DNA from: Nelumbo lutea
Lineage: Eukaryota; Streptophyta; Magnoliopsida; Proteales; Nelumbonaceae
DNA: 64,000 nucleotides
Direction: 5' to 3'
NCBI GenBank assembly: GCA_022828595.1
Contig: JAKGHH010000003.1
Coordinates: 97,797,583-97,861,582, forward strand
The position numbers and the translations under genes were made by a program. Of the stretch, positions 13,629 through 26,272 are shown piece by piece; position 1 is the first letter of the stretch; each line of letters begins with the position of its first letter. The notes beneath the pieces were generated by a model. The model made no database searches and was not told the DNA's origin. It saw only the letters and a program-made list of their open reading frames with translations.

Positions 13629-14815
13629 TGTTGGGGTCGGATCTTGATGTTGGCTACGTGGCAGGATCTAAGAGGCTGGTTGAGACTTGGGACCAGAACT
13701 TGGGAGAGGGTGGTCCGGCCTGGTCCGTCTACAACAGAGAACTCGCTGCTGTCAACCCTGTCCGCAAAACCAGGTTTTGGTTTGGCCTTCACCCCGGGAG
13801 AGACCTGATTCCCTTTAGGATTAGATTTCTTCCTTACCGAATATCGGCCTTCTTTTTTTCTCTTAATTTTCTTCTCAACTACCACCTCCTTGTTGCCTTT
13901 AATGACTCCCTTGAAAGGTATTTATAGCTGTCCCAACGTTCCCTCCATTTTGTCTTTTTGCACACGGTGGAGGGAGAGGGTTGATCTAGTGTTCTTATTA
14001 CACCTACCCCTCTTCTAGGGCCTCTTCGCATACCTAGTTTTTACCCAAATCATCTCCTTTAATCTCACACGTGCTACCTTGGTTTAGCCATTAATGGGTT
14101 TTGTCCTAGTGCGGTCAGGCTACGTTAATTTTGGGCCATAAATGCCAAACCACCAACTCTGTGTTAGTCATTAAATGTGGCCTGACATAGTGTGACTAGA
14201 GGTCTACCTAACTTGCCAAACCTTTGCGAGGGGACAACGATCTGCCTTTTGGTCTTGTCACCTAATTTGCGTGTTGGGCAAGGTTGGCCCTTCGCCATTA
14301 ATGCACTGTTAGTAAGCTGATTCGAGCCTTGCTTGTCGTCTTGTCACCTGCCACGTGCCCCCTTTACAACCCTTGGATGGTTGATCATGAGCCAGTCACA
14401 ACATTAGTCCCCTGACAGCTAGGCCACCTCGAGCGGTCGAGGGTAGCGTAGCTGTCACCTCACCTTTCACTCATTAGGTCTTTCTAGAAGTCATTCTTTT
14501 GTAATTGTCTTTTGCGTTCTACTTTGATAGGATTTTGTCCTCGGGTGGCCTGGATCCGAGACTTCGTGTGGGCTCTCGTTAAAGCCCACCTCTTCAAATG
14601 ACAAGCTTACAATTACAATGACCTTCTGGAAGTGGTTAACCCATGCCTACATTTGGTTGTTTGGGGTGGTTAAGCCCATGCCAGAATTGACCATCTATGG
14701 GTGGTTAGCCCGTGTCAGAATTGACCATCTATGGGTGTTTAGTTCATGCTTGAATTGGCCATCTATGGGTGATTAGCCCACGCCCAAATTGACCATCTAT
14801 GGTGGTTAGCTCAAG
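13629..14815 (-). mobile_element. Left arm: LTR in minus orientation
   Basis: It starts tgttggggtcggatc and is the inverse of 16093-17197, with high similarity over more than 1 kb. On its minus strand it carries TATAAATA (about 13920-13927), so the LTR reads right to left. The outer flank ttcctat shows no leader, so this is the outer edge of an insertion. Near its inner end (about 14650-14815) are several 34-bp tandem units containing gaccatctatgggtggtta. Confidence 0.7.
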
Positions 14816-16092
14816 TCTAAGTTAGGTGAATGGTTGTCTTGTTGAGGCGTCCTTCATAGGTGCCGGTTGCATTAATGCCTTACTGTGCTTCTCAACGTTT
14901 AGCTGGTTATAAATATGGGACCCGAGGTGGATGAGGGTTCCCATGTGCTTGCTTGGTAGTTTTGCAAGTGTGTTAGAAATAGTGTTTTAAAAATGCAAGG
15001 TGCAAAAAAGGCATAGGGGCCAATTTGTGCCTGAGGCGCTAGGCGTGCACCTTTTTGAAGCAAGGCACAAAAATACAAAAAAGCTGCTAAAACATAAAAA
15101 AGTCAAAACATTCAAAAATGCCAAAAAATTTAAAAAACCATAAGATTAATAAAAAATATGAACTTAAATTTTAAAATAAATGTTTTAAAAAACCTATTAT
15201 CTAAAATTAAAATACCTAAACATAACATGTAAAGCATATTGAAATGAAAATTCAAAAATAAAATCAAACATATAAAACATTTTCAAGCATGTAAAACCCA
15301 CAATCTCTTTCTTTTTTCCTCAATTGCATTACTTCAAGAAGCTAATGTTATGTAAAACATATTACATCCTTGATTCTATGAGCCGCCATTATGCCATTCC
15401 CCTCGAGGCAAACCCAAACAAGTCCATGTTAGGGTCTTAAATTCTTAGTTCTAACACAAAATAATGATTTTATAATTTTAATTGCTTTTTAAGGAGATAT
15501 TTTATTAGGATGAATGAATGAACAACATTGGAAAATAGGGGGTTCTTGGAGCTTCGATAGGTTCAGAGGAGGCAAAAAAGGCGTGGAATTTTCAAAAGGT
15601 GCACACCTAGGATGTGGCGCAAAGCGCATGCCTAGGCACACCAGGCGTGCACCTTTTGAAAGGGCTGTGCCTAGGACCTAGGTGAGGCGCATACCCTAAA
15701 ATCCTCCTAGGTACGCCTTTTAAAGCACTGGTTAGCAACCAAGTGTCCTTGCTTTACTGCCTCTGAAGATGTTGAGCTTCATCCTACTAGTGTTTTTCTT
15801 TGTGGCTTCCAGTTCTTTAGGCTATCGTTGACCTTGGAAAAACATGGTCATCTCCCACTGTCCCTGATGCTAAATCTGTTGAGGCCTTATAGTTGACTTC
15901 CTGCACTTGTCCTCAAAGTTACATGGACTTTGATTCTAAGGCCCCTTCGGCCAAGAGCCCTTGCACGCATTCCCAATCAACCAACCCATCCCAACCTGAC
16001 AAATTCACCCTGTTGTCCACCATGCTGGAGATTTCTTAGATGAGGAGGAGGTTCCTTCAACAAACATGGATGAGATGTAGTAGATGCAGTAC
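14816..16092. other. Spacer between inverted LTR arms
   Basis: Apart from the hAT MITE, about 525 bp remain. They contain no recognised domain; 15770-16075 is relatively GC-rich and could be decayed retrotransposon coding sequence, but this is inference. Confidence 0.4.
14980..15730. mobile_element. hAT MITE between the two LTR arms
   Basis: The left end tagtgttttaaaaatgcaagg and right end ggtacgccttttaaagcactg are inverted to each other and fit the hAT Y-A-R-N-G rule. It is flanked by 8-bp duplications gttagaaa (14972-14979) and gttagcaa (15731-15738), differing at one base. At 751 bp it has GC-rich sub-terminal blocks (aggcgcnaggcgtgcacc) and an AT-rich core. No transposase coding is seen. 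Confidence 0.8.
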
Positions 16093-16296
16093 GGGCTAAC
16101 CACCCATTGATGGTCAATTTGGGCATGGGCTAACCACCCATAGATGGTTAATTCTGGCACGGGCTAACCACCCATAGATAGTCAATTTGGGCATGGGCTA
16201 ACCACCCATAGATGGTTAATTCTGGCACGGGCTAACCACCCATAGATAGTCAATTTTGGCATAGGCTAACCTCCCCAAACAACCAAATGTAGGCGT
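16093..16296. repeat. 34-bp minisatellite in the LTR
   Basis: Units beginning gggctaaccacccatagatg start at 16093, 16127, 16161, 16195 and 16229, with a decaying unit at 16263. The spacing is exactly 34 bp. An inverted, more diverged array is in the other arm at about 14650-14815. Confidence 0.85.
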
Positions 16297-17270
16297 GGGT
16301 TAATCACTTCCACAAGGTCATTGCAGTTGTAGGCTTGTCGTTTGAAGAGGTGGGCTTTAATGAGAGCCCGTGCGAAGCCTCAGATCCATGCCACTCAAGG
16401 AGGCGAAGACAAAATCCTATCAAAGTAGCACACGAAAGATAGTTCCAAAAGAATGGCTTCTAGAAAGGCCTAATGAGTGAAAGGTGAGGTGACAGCTACG
16501 CCACCCTTGGCTCCTTGAGGCGGCCTAGTTGTTAGGACTGGCTCGCGATTGGCCATCCAAGGGTTGTAAAAGGGGCATGTGGTAGGTGACAAGACGACAA
16601 GCACGGCTCGTAACAGTTTACTGACAATGCATTAATGGTGAAAGGCTAACCTCGCCCGTTAGGTCACAGTTAATGACTGACGTGGAGTTGGTGGTGTGCA
16701 TTTATGGCCTGAGATTAACGTAACATGACCACACTAGGATGATACCCATTAATGGCTAAACTAAGGTGTCGTGTGAGATTAAAGGGGATGATTTGGGTAA
16801 AACTAGGTATGCAAAGAGGCCCTAGAAGAGGGGTAGGTGTAATGAGAACATTAGATTGACCCTCCTCTTCCATCGTGTGCAAAAAGACAAAAGAGAGAGA
16901 AGGTTGGGGCAGCTATAAATACCTCTTGAGGGAGTCATTAAAAGCAACAAGGAGTTGGTAGTTGAGAAGGAAATTAAGAGCAGAAAAGGAGGTTGGTAAG
17001 GAAGGAAATCTCATCCTAAAGGGAATCAGATCTCTCCCGGGGTGAAGGCCAAACCAAAACATGGTTATGCAGACAGGGTTATAGGAGCGAGTTCTTTGCT
17101 GTAGGCGGACCAGGCGAGACCACCCTCTCCCAAGTTTTGGTCCCAACCAGCTTCTTAGATCTCGCCACATAGCCAACATCAGGATCTGACCCCAACATAT
17201 TGGTGACTTCACTGGGGATCGAACCCAGAATGGGGTATCTCGTAAGTTGCATTCTGCAATATGATGCATA
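16093..17270 (+). mobile_element. Right arm: LTR in plus orientation with leader
   Basis: This is the inverse copy of 13629-14815, ending gaccccaaca at 17197. A TATAAATA at about 16913-16920 marks the promoter side. Directly after the LTR end, tattggtgacttcactggggatcgaaccc (17198-17226) looks like a retrotransposon leader or primer-binding segment. No gag or pol follows. Its inner end has five 34-bp units (starts at 16093, 16127, 16161, 16195, 16229). Confidence 0.7.
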
Positions 17271-18809
17271 GGTTTATGCTTTAATTTCTATTCTTCTGCA
17301 CTGAAGTGGCATTCTTCTTTATGTTTGTTTTCTGTAATCACTGTTTGCTGCAGCCTTTTTTTTTTTTTGTCTCAGTTGTGTGTTTTAATTTTCTTCGTTT
17401 TGGTCACTGAGATAGGCATCCTTGTAACTGGCATCTTGTGAAAGCCAACAAGCAAAATTATGACCTGAGGTTGGGCTATGGAAATTACTTTTATAGGCCA
17501 AGAGTAATATTTATTGTTACTGATAAAAAAAGGAGTAATATTTATTGTTCTGAGCATCATTATTATCTCTTATAAGCATATAGCCTAGTTTGAAGGAGAA
17601 CCATGCTTCTACTGAAAAATGAACTGCTACCATTCATTTATCAAAATGAACAATTATTGAGCCTTGGGTAGACCGGCATGTGGGGTGTTTGTTGGGGGGA
17701 AGTTTCATTCCTATTAACTCATAACTCTTTTACATGTACTGGTGCCCGTGTACAGAACACCCCCTGATTGGGCCTTTTCCTAACAACTTGTTCAAATTTT
17801 TTTTTTTTTTTTTGATTCATACAAACTTCTTCAATTCGTAGGTCTCAACCTTTTCTATGACTAAACTTTGTTATTCCTTATGACTAGTTGATGGCTACCT
17901 GATCTACTATATTATCTTTTATGTTGCCACTTCTGTAAGTGCACTATAGACATCCTGTATGGGAGCAGTCTCTTGATTCATCAAGGTACAATTAATAATA
18001 TTATTTTTGATGACTGAGCCAAAGTGCAAAGAAGCACCTTTAGTAGTAGACTAGTAGTGCTGCAGGAGTGATAGTGACTTGTTCAGTTGATGATGAGCAT
18101 CATACAGCAAGGAGATTATATTATTGGGGTATACTGCAATAATGATATGATTGTGGTTAACTGACAAAGAATTCAGTTTTTCACACTTGTATGAAGTAAG
18201 TTGACATGCATCATGATCTCGTACCAAAAAATGTATAAAAGGTTGTCATCATTTATTTTTTATTTGTGTGGAGCAAAGGAATGGATCACTTTTTATTTTT
18301 CTAAATTCTGATGGTAACTCAACATTATGAACAGTGTGTCAAAATTGAGGAGTGTTAAAGTCATTGGAAACTTTATCACATGAACTGGAGGGGTAGGGTT
18401 GGTGGTGGTATTGGACTAAGATAATCAAAATCTAATTAAGTTAAGCTTATCTTTTTTGAGTTGTACTTAGTTTGGGTCCTTTGGGACTCAGACTGGACAT
18501 AAAACAAGAATGCTCATTGGGTCATGGTTTTACTGGTTAATTGGGCAGTTAGCCCATTCAAACTGTGAAAACTGTCATTTAACTGAATCCTGGAGAGGTT
18601 ACTGGGTCACCGGTTCAAGTGCCTGGTCCTGTTTGATTTTGTAACTTTGGTCCTAGGGTGTGCTAAACTAAGCTAGTTTCTTTTTTATTAAAAATGAACA
18701 CTTTTCTTTATATAAAGGGGGTAGCATCTTATTACTTAAATTAGTTGATGTGTTGTGAGTAGTGGTGTTCAACATAGTAGTCTTGAGAGGTTTTGTTAGG
18801 AAGCATTTT

Positions 18810-19179
18810 GGTGGTGTCATGTTGAAATTAGATGTTTGAATAAATTTTTTTCTTTTGCTTTTCAAAAGGTAATTGTGTTGTACCTTGGTGTGCTCATATT
18901 TTGGCTTTTGTTTTGTTACACGAAGAAAGATGAGTGAAAGTAGTACATTATTTGTTTTTTTTATCAATAGTAGTACATTATTTGTTTACCATTTGGTGGT
19001 GTCATGTTGAAATTAGATGTTTGAATAAATTTTTTTCTTTTGCTTTTCAAAAGGTAATTGTGTTGTACCTTGGTGTGCTCATATTTTGGCTTTTGTTTTG
19101 TTACACGAAGAAAGATGAGTGAAAGTAGTACATTATTTGTTTTTTTTATCAATAGTAGTACATTATTTGTTTACCATCT
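18810..19179. repeat. Identical 185-bp tandem duplication
   Basis: 18810-18994 and 18995-19179 read the same base for base until the last few positions. Each unit itself contains a short direct repeat (gtagtacattatttgttt, twice). It lies in the RAB intron and has no coding meaning. Confidence 0.9.
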
Positions 19180-19869
19180 CTTTTTCATAATTTTTGTTCT
19201 CCTCCTCTTAGATTGTACTTTCTTCCTTTCTGGTGATGGTGACAAAAACCACATCAACAATGTTTTGTTGCTTGGGAAATCCTTGCCCTTGGTTGCATAG
19301 TTTTTTTTGTTGGGGGGGGGTCACTTGTGCCTGGTGATCATGCAGATGGCATATGGTGGCAAACTGGCAACCAAAATTGATTTGATGTGCAGTTGATCAG
19401 GTTGGTGATTTTGCTGCTTCAACCTTGACAAGTAGTGTAACAAATCCAATTGTAGTTTTTCAGAGTTCTGAACTAGTTGTAATTTGATGGACTCTTGATC
19501 AACAGAGCTTCTTTGAGGTAGCTCCTTCCTCCAGAAAAGAAATAGGCTTTAGAGAGAAGGGAGAGAGAAAAGAGAGGAAGAAGAGAGAGGGAGAAGAAAA
19601 AAGTTAGTTATGATTTTCTGTTTATTCTGTACTGCCCATAGGCCTTATATAGGCTTTCTTATTTATCAGCTCATCATCACCACGAGCTATGCATATGGGG
19701 GGTCCTGACGTGGCTTGTGGTTGTAAAAACACGGGAGGGTTGTAAGGTTTCGCATGGACCACTTCTGGTGCTGCATGGCTTCATGACCTGTGCGGGCCTG
19801 GGCTTCCTAAACAGTGTGAGCCTGGTAATCTGAAGGTGGTCTACCCGCCTGGGATCTATCATCTCCCCC

Positions 19870-22800
19870 ACCCTTAAGAATGACCTTGGCCTCAAGGTCA
19901 AGATGGGGAAACTGTTCTTGGAACCGACTGAGATCTTCCCAAGTGGCATCTTCTCGGGGCAGGGTTGTCCACTGAACAAGGGCCCGTTTCACCACTTTGC
20001 GACCCCTTTTTATCTAGTGGATATCTGTGATGACATTGGGCTCAACAATCTTCTGTCCTTCACTAGTAAACTCAGGCAAGAGTGGCTTCACCAAAGCTGC
20101 ATCTGTCCAACATGGTTTGAGGAGCGAGACATGAAATACTGGGTGGAGTTGGGCGGTATTCGGCAGGTCCAATTTGTAAGCCACTGTTCCCATTCTACTT
20201 AAAATGCGAAAGAGACCAAAGAAGCGGGGTGAGAACTTCTGCCAATCTCTTTTTGCCAGTGACGACTGTCTGTAAAGTTGAAGTTTCAAGTAGACTAAGT
20301 CCCCTACTTGGTATTCCACCTCGCGATGTTTCTTATCATACTGCATCTTCATGTAATTCTGGGCCTTGAGTAAGTGGCCTTGAGTGATCTTAGTGTTTCA
20401 TCTCTGGCTTCAAGCTGCTGTTCAACCTCTGCAACTGCTGAAGTGCCCTTCTCGTAGGGTAACATTGAGGGTGGGTCTCTTCCATACAAGACCTTGAAGG
20501 GGTGGTCCCTGACATGATAAGTGGTATTATACCAAAATTCGGCCCATGGGAGCCATTTCAGCCATTGAGTAGGCTTCTTTCTTGCAAAACATCTGAGGTA
20601 GGTCTCTAGACAATGGTTAACCACTTCCGGTTGCCCGTCAGTCTGCGGGTGGTAGCTGGTGGAATGATAAGTTTGAGTACCCTGTGCCCCGAAAGTATTC
20701 TTCCCAGAATTGGCTTACAAAAGTGGGGCTGGTTTGTGATGATGGCTGTTGGTGTACCGTGGAGGTTAGCTACTTCACGAATATAAGCCTGAGCTACTTG
20801 AGATGCTGTGTAGGGGTGGGAAAGCACAACGAAGTGCACGTACTTTCTCAATCTATCCACAACAACCTGTATGACAGACTTCCCACTTGACTTGGGTACG
20901 GGCTGTAGCAACCTTGCTGGAGTTTGGGCCTAATACTTCTGAGTTTGGCATACAGAACAACCTACAACAAAATCCTGCACCGCCTTCTTCGTTCCCTACT
21001 AGTAGAAGTGGGCTGCCATGTGCCTGTAAGTTCTAATCATTTTGGAATGACCTCCCTCAACTGATTCATGAAACAACTTAAGTCTTGCTGAAATTAAGGA
21101 ATGCATAATGACAAGGACAGTCTCATGGCTAAAATCTTCACACTTGTTGGCAGATTACTCCTTTGATGACTTAAGGAGAAACTGGGCAGCAGTGGCTTCT
21201 ACAGTCTCCACAAAGAACAAATCACAAGCTGAATGGGAATCCCCAGCAGACGGAGTGGTAAAACTGCATTTTGATGGTAGCTGCCAAGGTACCCAGGGCT
21301 ATCTGGAATAGGAGTGATTCTGAGAGACAAAGATAGCAACAGGTTGTCTTTATTTCAGGACCAGTGGGTGTTGGTGATTCTGTAAGGGCAGAGATACTAG
21401 CAGCGGTACAAGGTATATATATGGTCAGTCAACTTGGAGTGAATAATTTGATAGTAGAATGGGATTCCAAGGTAGTAGTGGGCTGGTTGACAAGTCCAGA
21501 GACAGCTTGTTGGGGCTATGGGGATCTGTTAAAGAAAGTTAAATGGCTAACAAGGAATATGTCAGTCAGGTTTCAGTGGGTCAGCAGATCAGCAAATGCA
21601 ATGGCTGATTCTTTGGCCAAGCAAGGGGTGTCAAGGGGAGATCTGTTTTGGGCCACTTTGTAACTGTGTTTCAGGCTTGTGTTTGTTAGTGTTTATAACT
21701 CAGTCCTAGGGGGAGGTAACACCTCGTGCCTCTTCCTAGGCTGAATGTACTGCTATTTTTTGAATTAATAAAACTACTCTCGTTTATCAAAAAAAACTTA
21801 AGTTTAGTGTGATAAACGGATTTAGGCGCTATCACTAGTCGGCCCTTTTAGAATAAGTCTGGACCCACTAGGGAATACCCCGTTACTTGGTTTGCTCCTG
21901 ATCCGAACTGCTCATGAATCAGTTTCAATTCACCATCTTGTTGAGTTTCGTCCTTGATGTGATCAAGCAAGGGGTGGAGAGGTTTGTAAGCTGTCAAAGA
22001 GTTCATTTCTTCTCTTCTGGATAAAGCGTCAGCAACTGTATTGGATGGGCCAGGTTTGTACTCAATGGTGAAGTCAAAGCCCATTAGCTTGCTGGCCCAC
22101 TTCTGTTGTTCCAAATTGAGAATTCTTTGTTCCATTAAATGTTTGAGACTCTTCTGATCAGTTCTCACTGTGAATTTGCACCATAATAAATAATCTCTCC
22201 ATTTGTGCACAGAGAGTACCAAGGCCATCAGCTTCTTGTTGCAAGTAGACTTTAATGGGGCCTAGGCTGACAGGAACTTACTAAAATAAGCAATAGGATG
22301 TCCCTCTTGCATCAGAACTGTACCTATTCCTCTGCTCGACGCATCACACTCCACCACAAATGGCTTGGTAAAGTTGGGTAATGCCAAGGTAGGTGGTGAA
22401 GTAACAACTTTTTTGAGGGATTCAAATGCCACTTCTGCTTGTTCCGACCAAGTGAAGGCATCTTTCTTCAACAGAGTTGTAAGAGGGGCGGTTAGGGATG
22501 CATAGCCCTTGATGATCCTTCTGTAATAGCCAGTGAGGCCTGGAAAACCTCACAAACTCTTAACGGTCTTAGGCCAAGTCCATTGAGTCGTTGCCACAAT
22601 TTTCTTAGGATCGGTCATTACAGTGCCCTATGAGATCATGTGGCCCAAATGCTAAATCTGTGTTTGGCCGAATATGCACTTGGAAGGCTTTGCGAATAAC
22701 TGATGTAGCCAGAGAATACCAAGGGTTACCTCCAAATGTTCTAAATGAGAGGCCCAATCACTACTATAAACCGAGATGTCATCAAAGAACACCAAGATAG

Positions 22801-24672
22801 GGGCTGGAAAATGTCATTCATGAGGCTTTGAAAAGTGGAGGGTGCATTAGTCACCCCAAAAAGGCATGACCACAAATTCATAGCGGCTGTCATGGGTCTG
22901 AAAGGCCATTTTGTGGATGTCCTCCGGGTGGACCCGGATCTGGTGGTAGCTGGATCTTAGGTCCAATTTGGAAAAAGTAAGCTACATGTTTCAATTCATC
23001 AAATAATTCATCTTAGGTATCTGTAAGGTTTGACATTTGTGGGTTAGGCCCCCGACTGAACAGGGATGCAGTGATCATGAGTACGCATAGGAGGTAGGTT
23101 GTTTGGTTCTCCAAAAACATCTTGGTATGCTGCTAAGAGCTGCTGTGAGGTGGTGTCCTCATTCGTAACAGCATGGGTTCTGTTTCCACAAGAGATAGTG
23201 GACCCTACTTCTAACAAACCCAAATAAACCAAAGTCGCGACACTTGAGTGAAGGCTGTATTTGAGAATATGTTGGGTTGAATCAGCTGCTGGTTTGGTTG
23301 TCCCGATTCCTTTTAAATGGCATTGCTTCCCATTCATCCAAAAGCCCATAGTCAAGAGGGTCCAGTCACATACTGTTGGCCCAAGGAGCTTAAGCCATTG
23401 GATTCTCAGAACTAGGTCAGCGTCACTAAAGTCCAAGGGATACAAGTCTACATTGAACACATGGCCTCCACGGCCCTGCATAGCCCATCACATGGAATTT
23501 GCTGTCCATTAGCTGCCTTCACAGCAAAAGGAGTAACAGACTGAACCTCCAGGCCCATTTGCCGAGCTAAGTCCCAAGTGATGAAGTTGAGGGAATTGCC
23601 ATTGTCAATTAAGATGGACACCTTTCTGTCCTTAAGTACACCATACACTCTAATGGTTTGAGTGGAGTGGAGCCCGGTTAAGGCATGTATGAAATCTTTG
23701 GGTTTTCCTCAATGGAGTCCTTTGCTTGATCGAAGACCATGGGCTTGTTATCCACATCTTCACTCTCATCTGGGTTGTCAACAATTTGAAGGAGGAAGAT
23801 CTGCTTGGCCTTGCACTTATGGCCCGAAGAAAATTTCTCCTTGCAGTTATAGCACAATCCTTTTTCCCATCGGGCTTGCATCTCAGCCCATGTGAGTTTT
23901 CTCATAGTGGGGATCGATGAGGTGTTTGGTTGAACCGGTGTTAATTCAGTTTTGGGTGTCGAGGGCTTGGGAGCCGGTCCAAGAATTCCTGACTATGGGT
24001 TTCTCCTAAGCCGGTTCAACTTGTTTGCATGCAATCAGGCTAGGTTCACAGCGGCTAAAACAGTAGGGGGTTGTAGGGCTTTCACTTCCAGTCTAATGTC
24101 TTCCCTTAAGCCACTAATAAAACAGCCGGTGAGAGCATGTTCCAGTCATCCATGCACTCTCATGGCTAGCTGTTTGAACTCAACTTGATATTCCTGAACG
24201 GAGCTAGTCTGTTTCACCCTAGATAAAGCTTCGTCAAAATTTTTAAAATTGGAAGGGCCAAATCGTATTTGCAGGGCCTCGACAAAATCTAGCCAGGATA
24301 GTTGTGGGTGTGAATGGTGATAACATTGGTACTAGAGACTAGCTTCTCCATCTAAATGGATGGAGTCAATTTGTACTCTATGGCCGGCTAGAATCTCATG
24401 AAAATCGAAGTATCACTCTGTGTTGTAAATCTAGGGGGAAGGATTGTCACTTGGGTACGTGGGAAACACCAGTTGGGGTTGCGAAGGTTGAAGGTGCCAT
24501 TCGATTGAAGGGCGCCTTTGCTCGATCTCTCCTAGTCCACCTCCTTGTTAGGTTGGGATGACATCCGTTCGAGCTGGGACACCACAGTAGATAGGGCGTC
24601 CTTGATACCTCTCAGTTCACCCTCCATCCGATTGATTCTTTCTTCCTGTGATTGGTTGCGAGTGGTGGGCAT
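19870..24672 (-). pseudogene. Gypsy gag-pol polyprotein remnants
   Basis: Gag probably starts at 24672 (MPTTRNQSQEERI). A CX2C...GHKC knuckle is at 23813-23854. Protease at 23448-23648 has IDNG where D-S/T-G is expected, so the active site is altered. RT covers about 22500-23400, with FFDD in the catalytic loop at 22778-22789. The RT-RNase H connection and RNase H are at 21848-22471 (ECDASSRG; NTVADALSR). Integrase covers about 20349-21070, with the second catalytic Asp region changed to TNQ. The integrase C-terminal domain is at 20014-20352, ending in HPVFHVSLLKPC. A chromodomain-like piece (ALVQW..LP-EDATWEDL) is at 19870-20000. Several frameshifts and stops make it inactive. Domain order and the chromodomain place it among plant chromoviruses. 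Confidence 0.88.
21084..21794 (+). mobile_element. 5'-truncated LINE nested in the gypsy element
   Basis: It is flanked by aacttaagt at 21075-21083 and 21795-21803 (with one further near-matching base or two), the hallmark of target-primed insertion. The 3' end is an A-run after ttgaattaataaaactactc. It encodes a LINE RNase H domain on the plus strand: HFDGSCQG (about 21270), AEILAAVQG (about 21390), VEWDSKVVVGWL (about 21450), and NAMADSLAKQG (about 21595-21630), then a stop at 21661. One frameshift lies near 21310. Confidence 0.88.
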
Positions 24673-25217
24673 GGTGGACCAGGGGCTCTGGTACCAATTG
24701 GACTCTCATCAACAGAGCTTCTTCGAGGAAGCTCCTTCCTCTAGAAAAGAAACAGACTTCAAAGAGAAAGGAGAGAAAAGAAAGAGCGAGAAGAAACAAG
24801 TTATGATTTTCTGTCTATTCTGTACTGCCCATAGGCTTTATATAGGCTTTCTTACTTATCAGCTTATCATCACCGCGAGCTATGCATGTGGGGGGTTCTG
24901 ACGTGGCCTGTGGTTGTAAACAAAATGCAGGGGAGGGTTGTAAGGTTTCGCATTGTCCACTTCTAGAGGCATGGGCTTCACGACTTGTGCGGGCCTGGGC
25001 TTCTTGAACAGTTGTGAGCCTGGTAATCTGAAGGTGGGCTACCTGCCTGGGATCTATCATAATTCTTCATAAAGAAGTTATATTTCATTAAGTTATTCAC
25101 ATTCTTATGGTTGCTTGACGTGATGTATTTGTCACCACCGACTCTTTGACGGAATTGAAGAGGTCATGATGGCAACCAAAATATCAAATTCAAATCCATA
25201 ACTTGGATGTCTAGTTG

Positions 25218-25443
25218 TTCTAGTCAGCTGTTATTATTAGTTGGATTAGATAGAGTGTTTAATTTGGTAAATGCCTAAAAAGAGACCAACTGTCAGAAAA
25301 GGAATGGATCCTCAAATCATATAACTGTATTTTCTGCCAAAGTATTCTAGTCAGCTGTTATTACTTTGGTAAATGTCTTAAAAGAGACCAACTGTCAGAA
25401 AAGGAAAGGATCCTCAAAACATATAACTGTAATTTCTGCCAAA
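25218..25443. repeat. Imperfect tandem duplication (127 bp and about 99 bp)
   Basis: ttctagtcagctgttatta starts at 25218 and again at 25345. The second unit lacks about 28 bp but otherwise follows the first closely through aaaaggaa-ggatcctcaaa. Confidence 0.8.
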
Positions 25444-26272
25444 ATATGCATGAGGGTAGATTATTTTCTGTAGAAACTCAACACGAAGTGGTGTTTTCCT
25501 AAAACACTACAATAAGTCATTGAGGGGTGACACATTGAAAGGCTAAATAGAAAGGGAAGGCTAGTTTGGAGAATTGTTCCTATGTTGGACAGTGTGTAAC
25601 GAACAAAACAGTAGAATTTTTTGGTACCAGGGGAGTTGAAATTGAGGTGGTAATTAGAAGAAAAATGGCTACAATTTATTCATGGTTTGTTGTGAAGGAG
25701 TTGAGGATTGTGCACCACCTGATTTATTTCTCTTGGGAGGCACTTTTTGTTTAAGTTTGTTACTTAGTTTTGATAGGAGAGAAGGGAGGATCTGTGTTGT
25801 AGAGTTACCATATAGGGGCTATTTATAAAACTTTTTGTACATTACTACATTACGACATTCAAAAAACTATTGCTTGAACCAGATTTTGTTTGTCTTAATC
25901 CAAAGACAGTATTAATGCTAAAGCTTGTGTTCTAAAGAAGTTTTGAGGATTTACCTTCAAGCATTTCAGGGATCAATGGATGCAGATAATCTTTGATCCA
26001 TATTTTGAAATATGAAAGAAATTTCCTTTTGTTTTTACTATGTGCATATGGATATGTGAAAAGTATACCTTTTCGTATAGCTTTGAGGGAAGCTCTTACC
26101 ACCTTTTAGTACACTATCAATACAATTATCATTTGTCATTTTTGAGATGGAGAATGGTTCCATTACAGGTTTGGTTATGGGTTTATGGTCTATTAGCAGG
26201 TTCTCGCCAACACTTCCATTTTTCATTGGGGGCATTTCCCAAGTAACTGGTTGCCATATTTGAGAAACTGGG

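Larger units (their letters stand above)
19485..25059 (-). mobile_element. Complete but decayed Ty3/gypsy chromovirus
   Basis: A full-length element is inserted in the minus direction. LTRs are 19485-19861 and about 24697-25059. The target duplication is taatt at 19480-19484 and 25060-25064. The polypurine tract lies beside the 3' LTR (inverse of tctcccccaccc at 19862-19873). The primer-binding site beside the 5' LTR reads TTGGTACCAGAGCC on the minus strand (24683-24697), matching an initiator-Met tRNA site. Protein order on the minus strand is gag, protease, RT, RNase H, integrase, chromodomain. A LINE interrupts it at 21084-21794. Confidence 0.92.

Noticed and set aside
13607..13927. 106-codon frame and its inverse twin at 16913-17269 as a conserved protein
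   Set aside because: The similarity comes from the inverted LTR copies; the region lies downstream of the LTR TATA box and is non-coding R/U5-like.
16093..16296. 34-bp repeats as a CRISPR-like array
   Set aside because: Units abut directly with no variable spacers and recur inverted in the other LTR copy.
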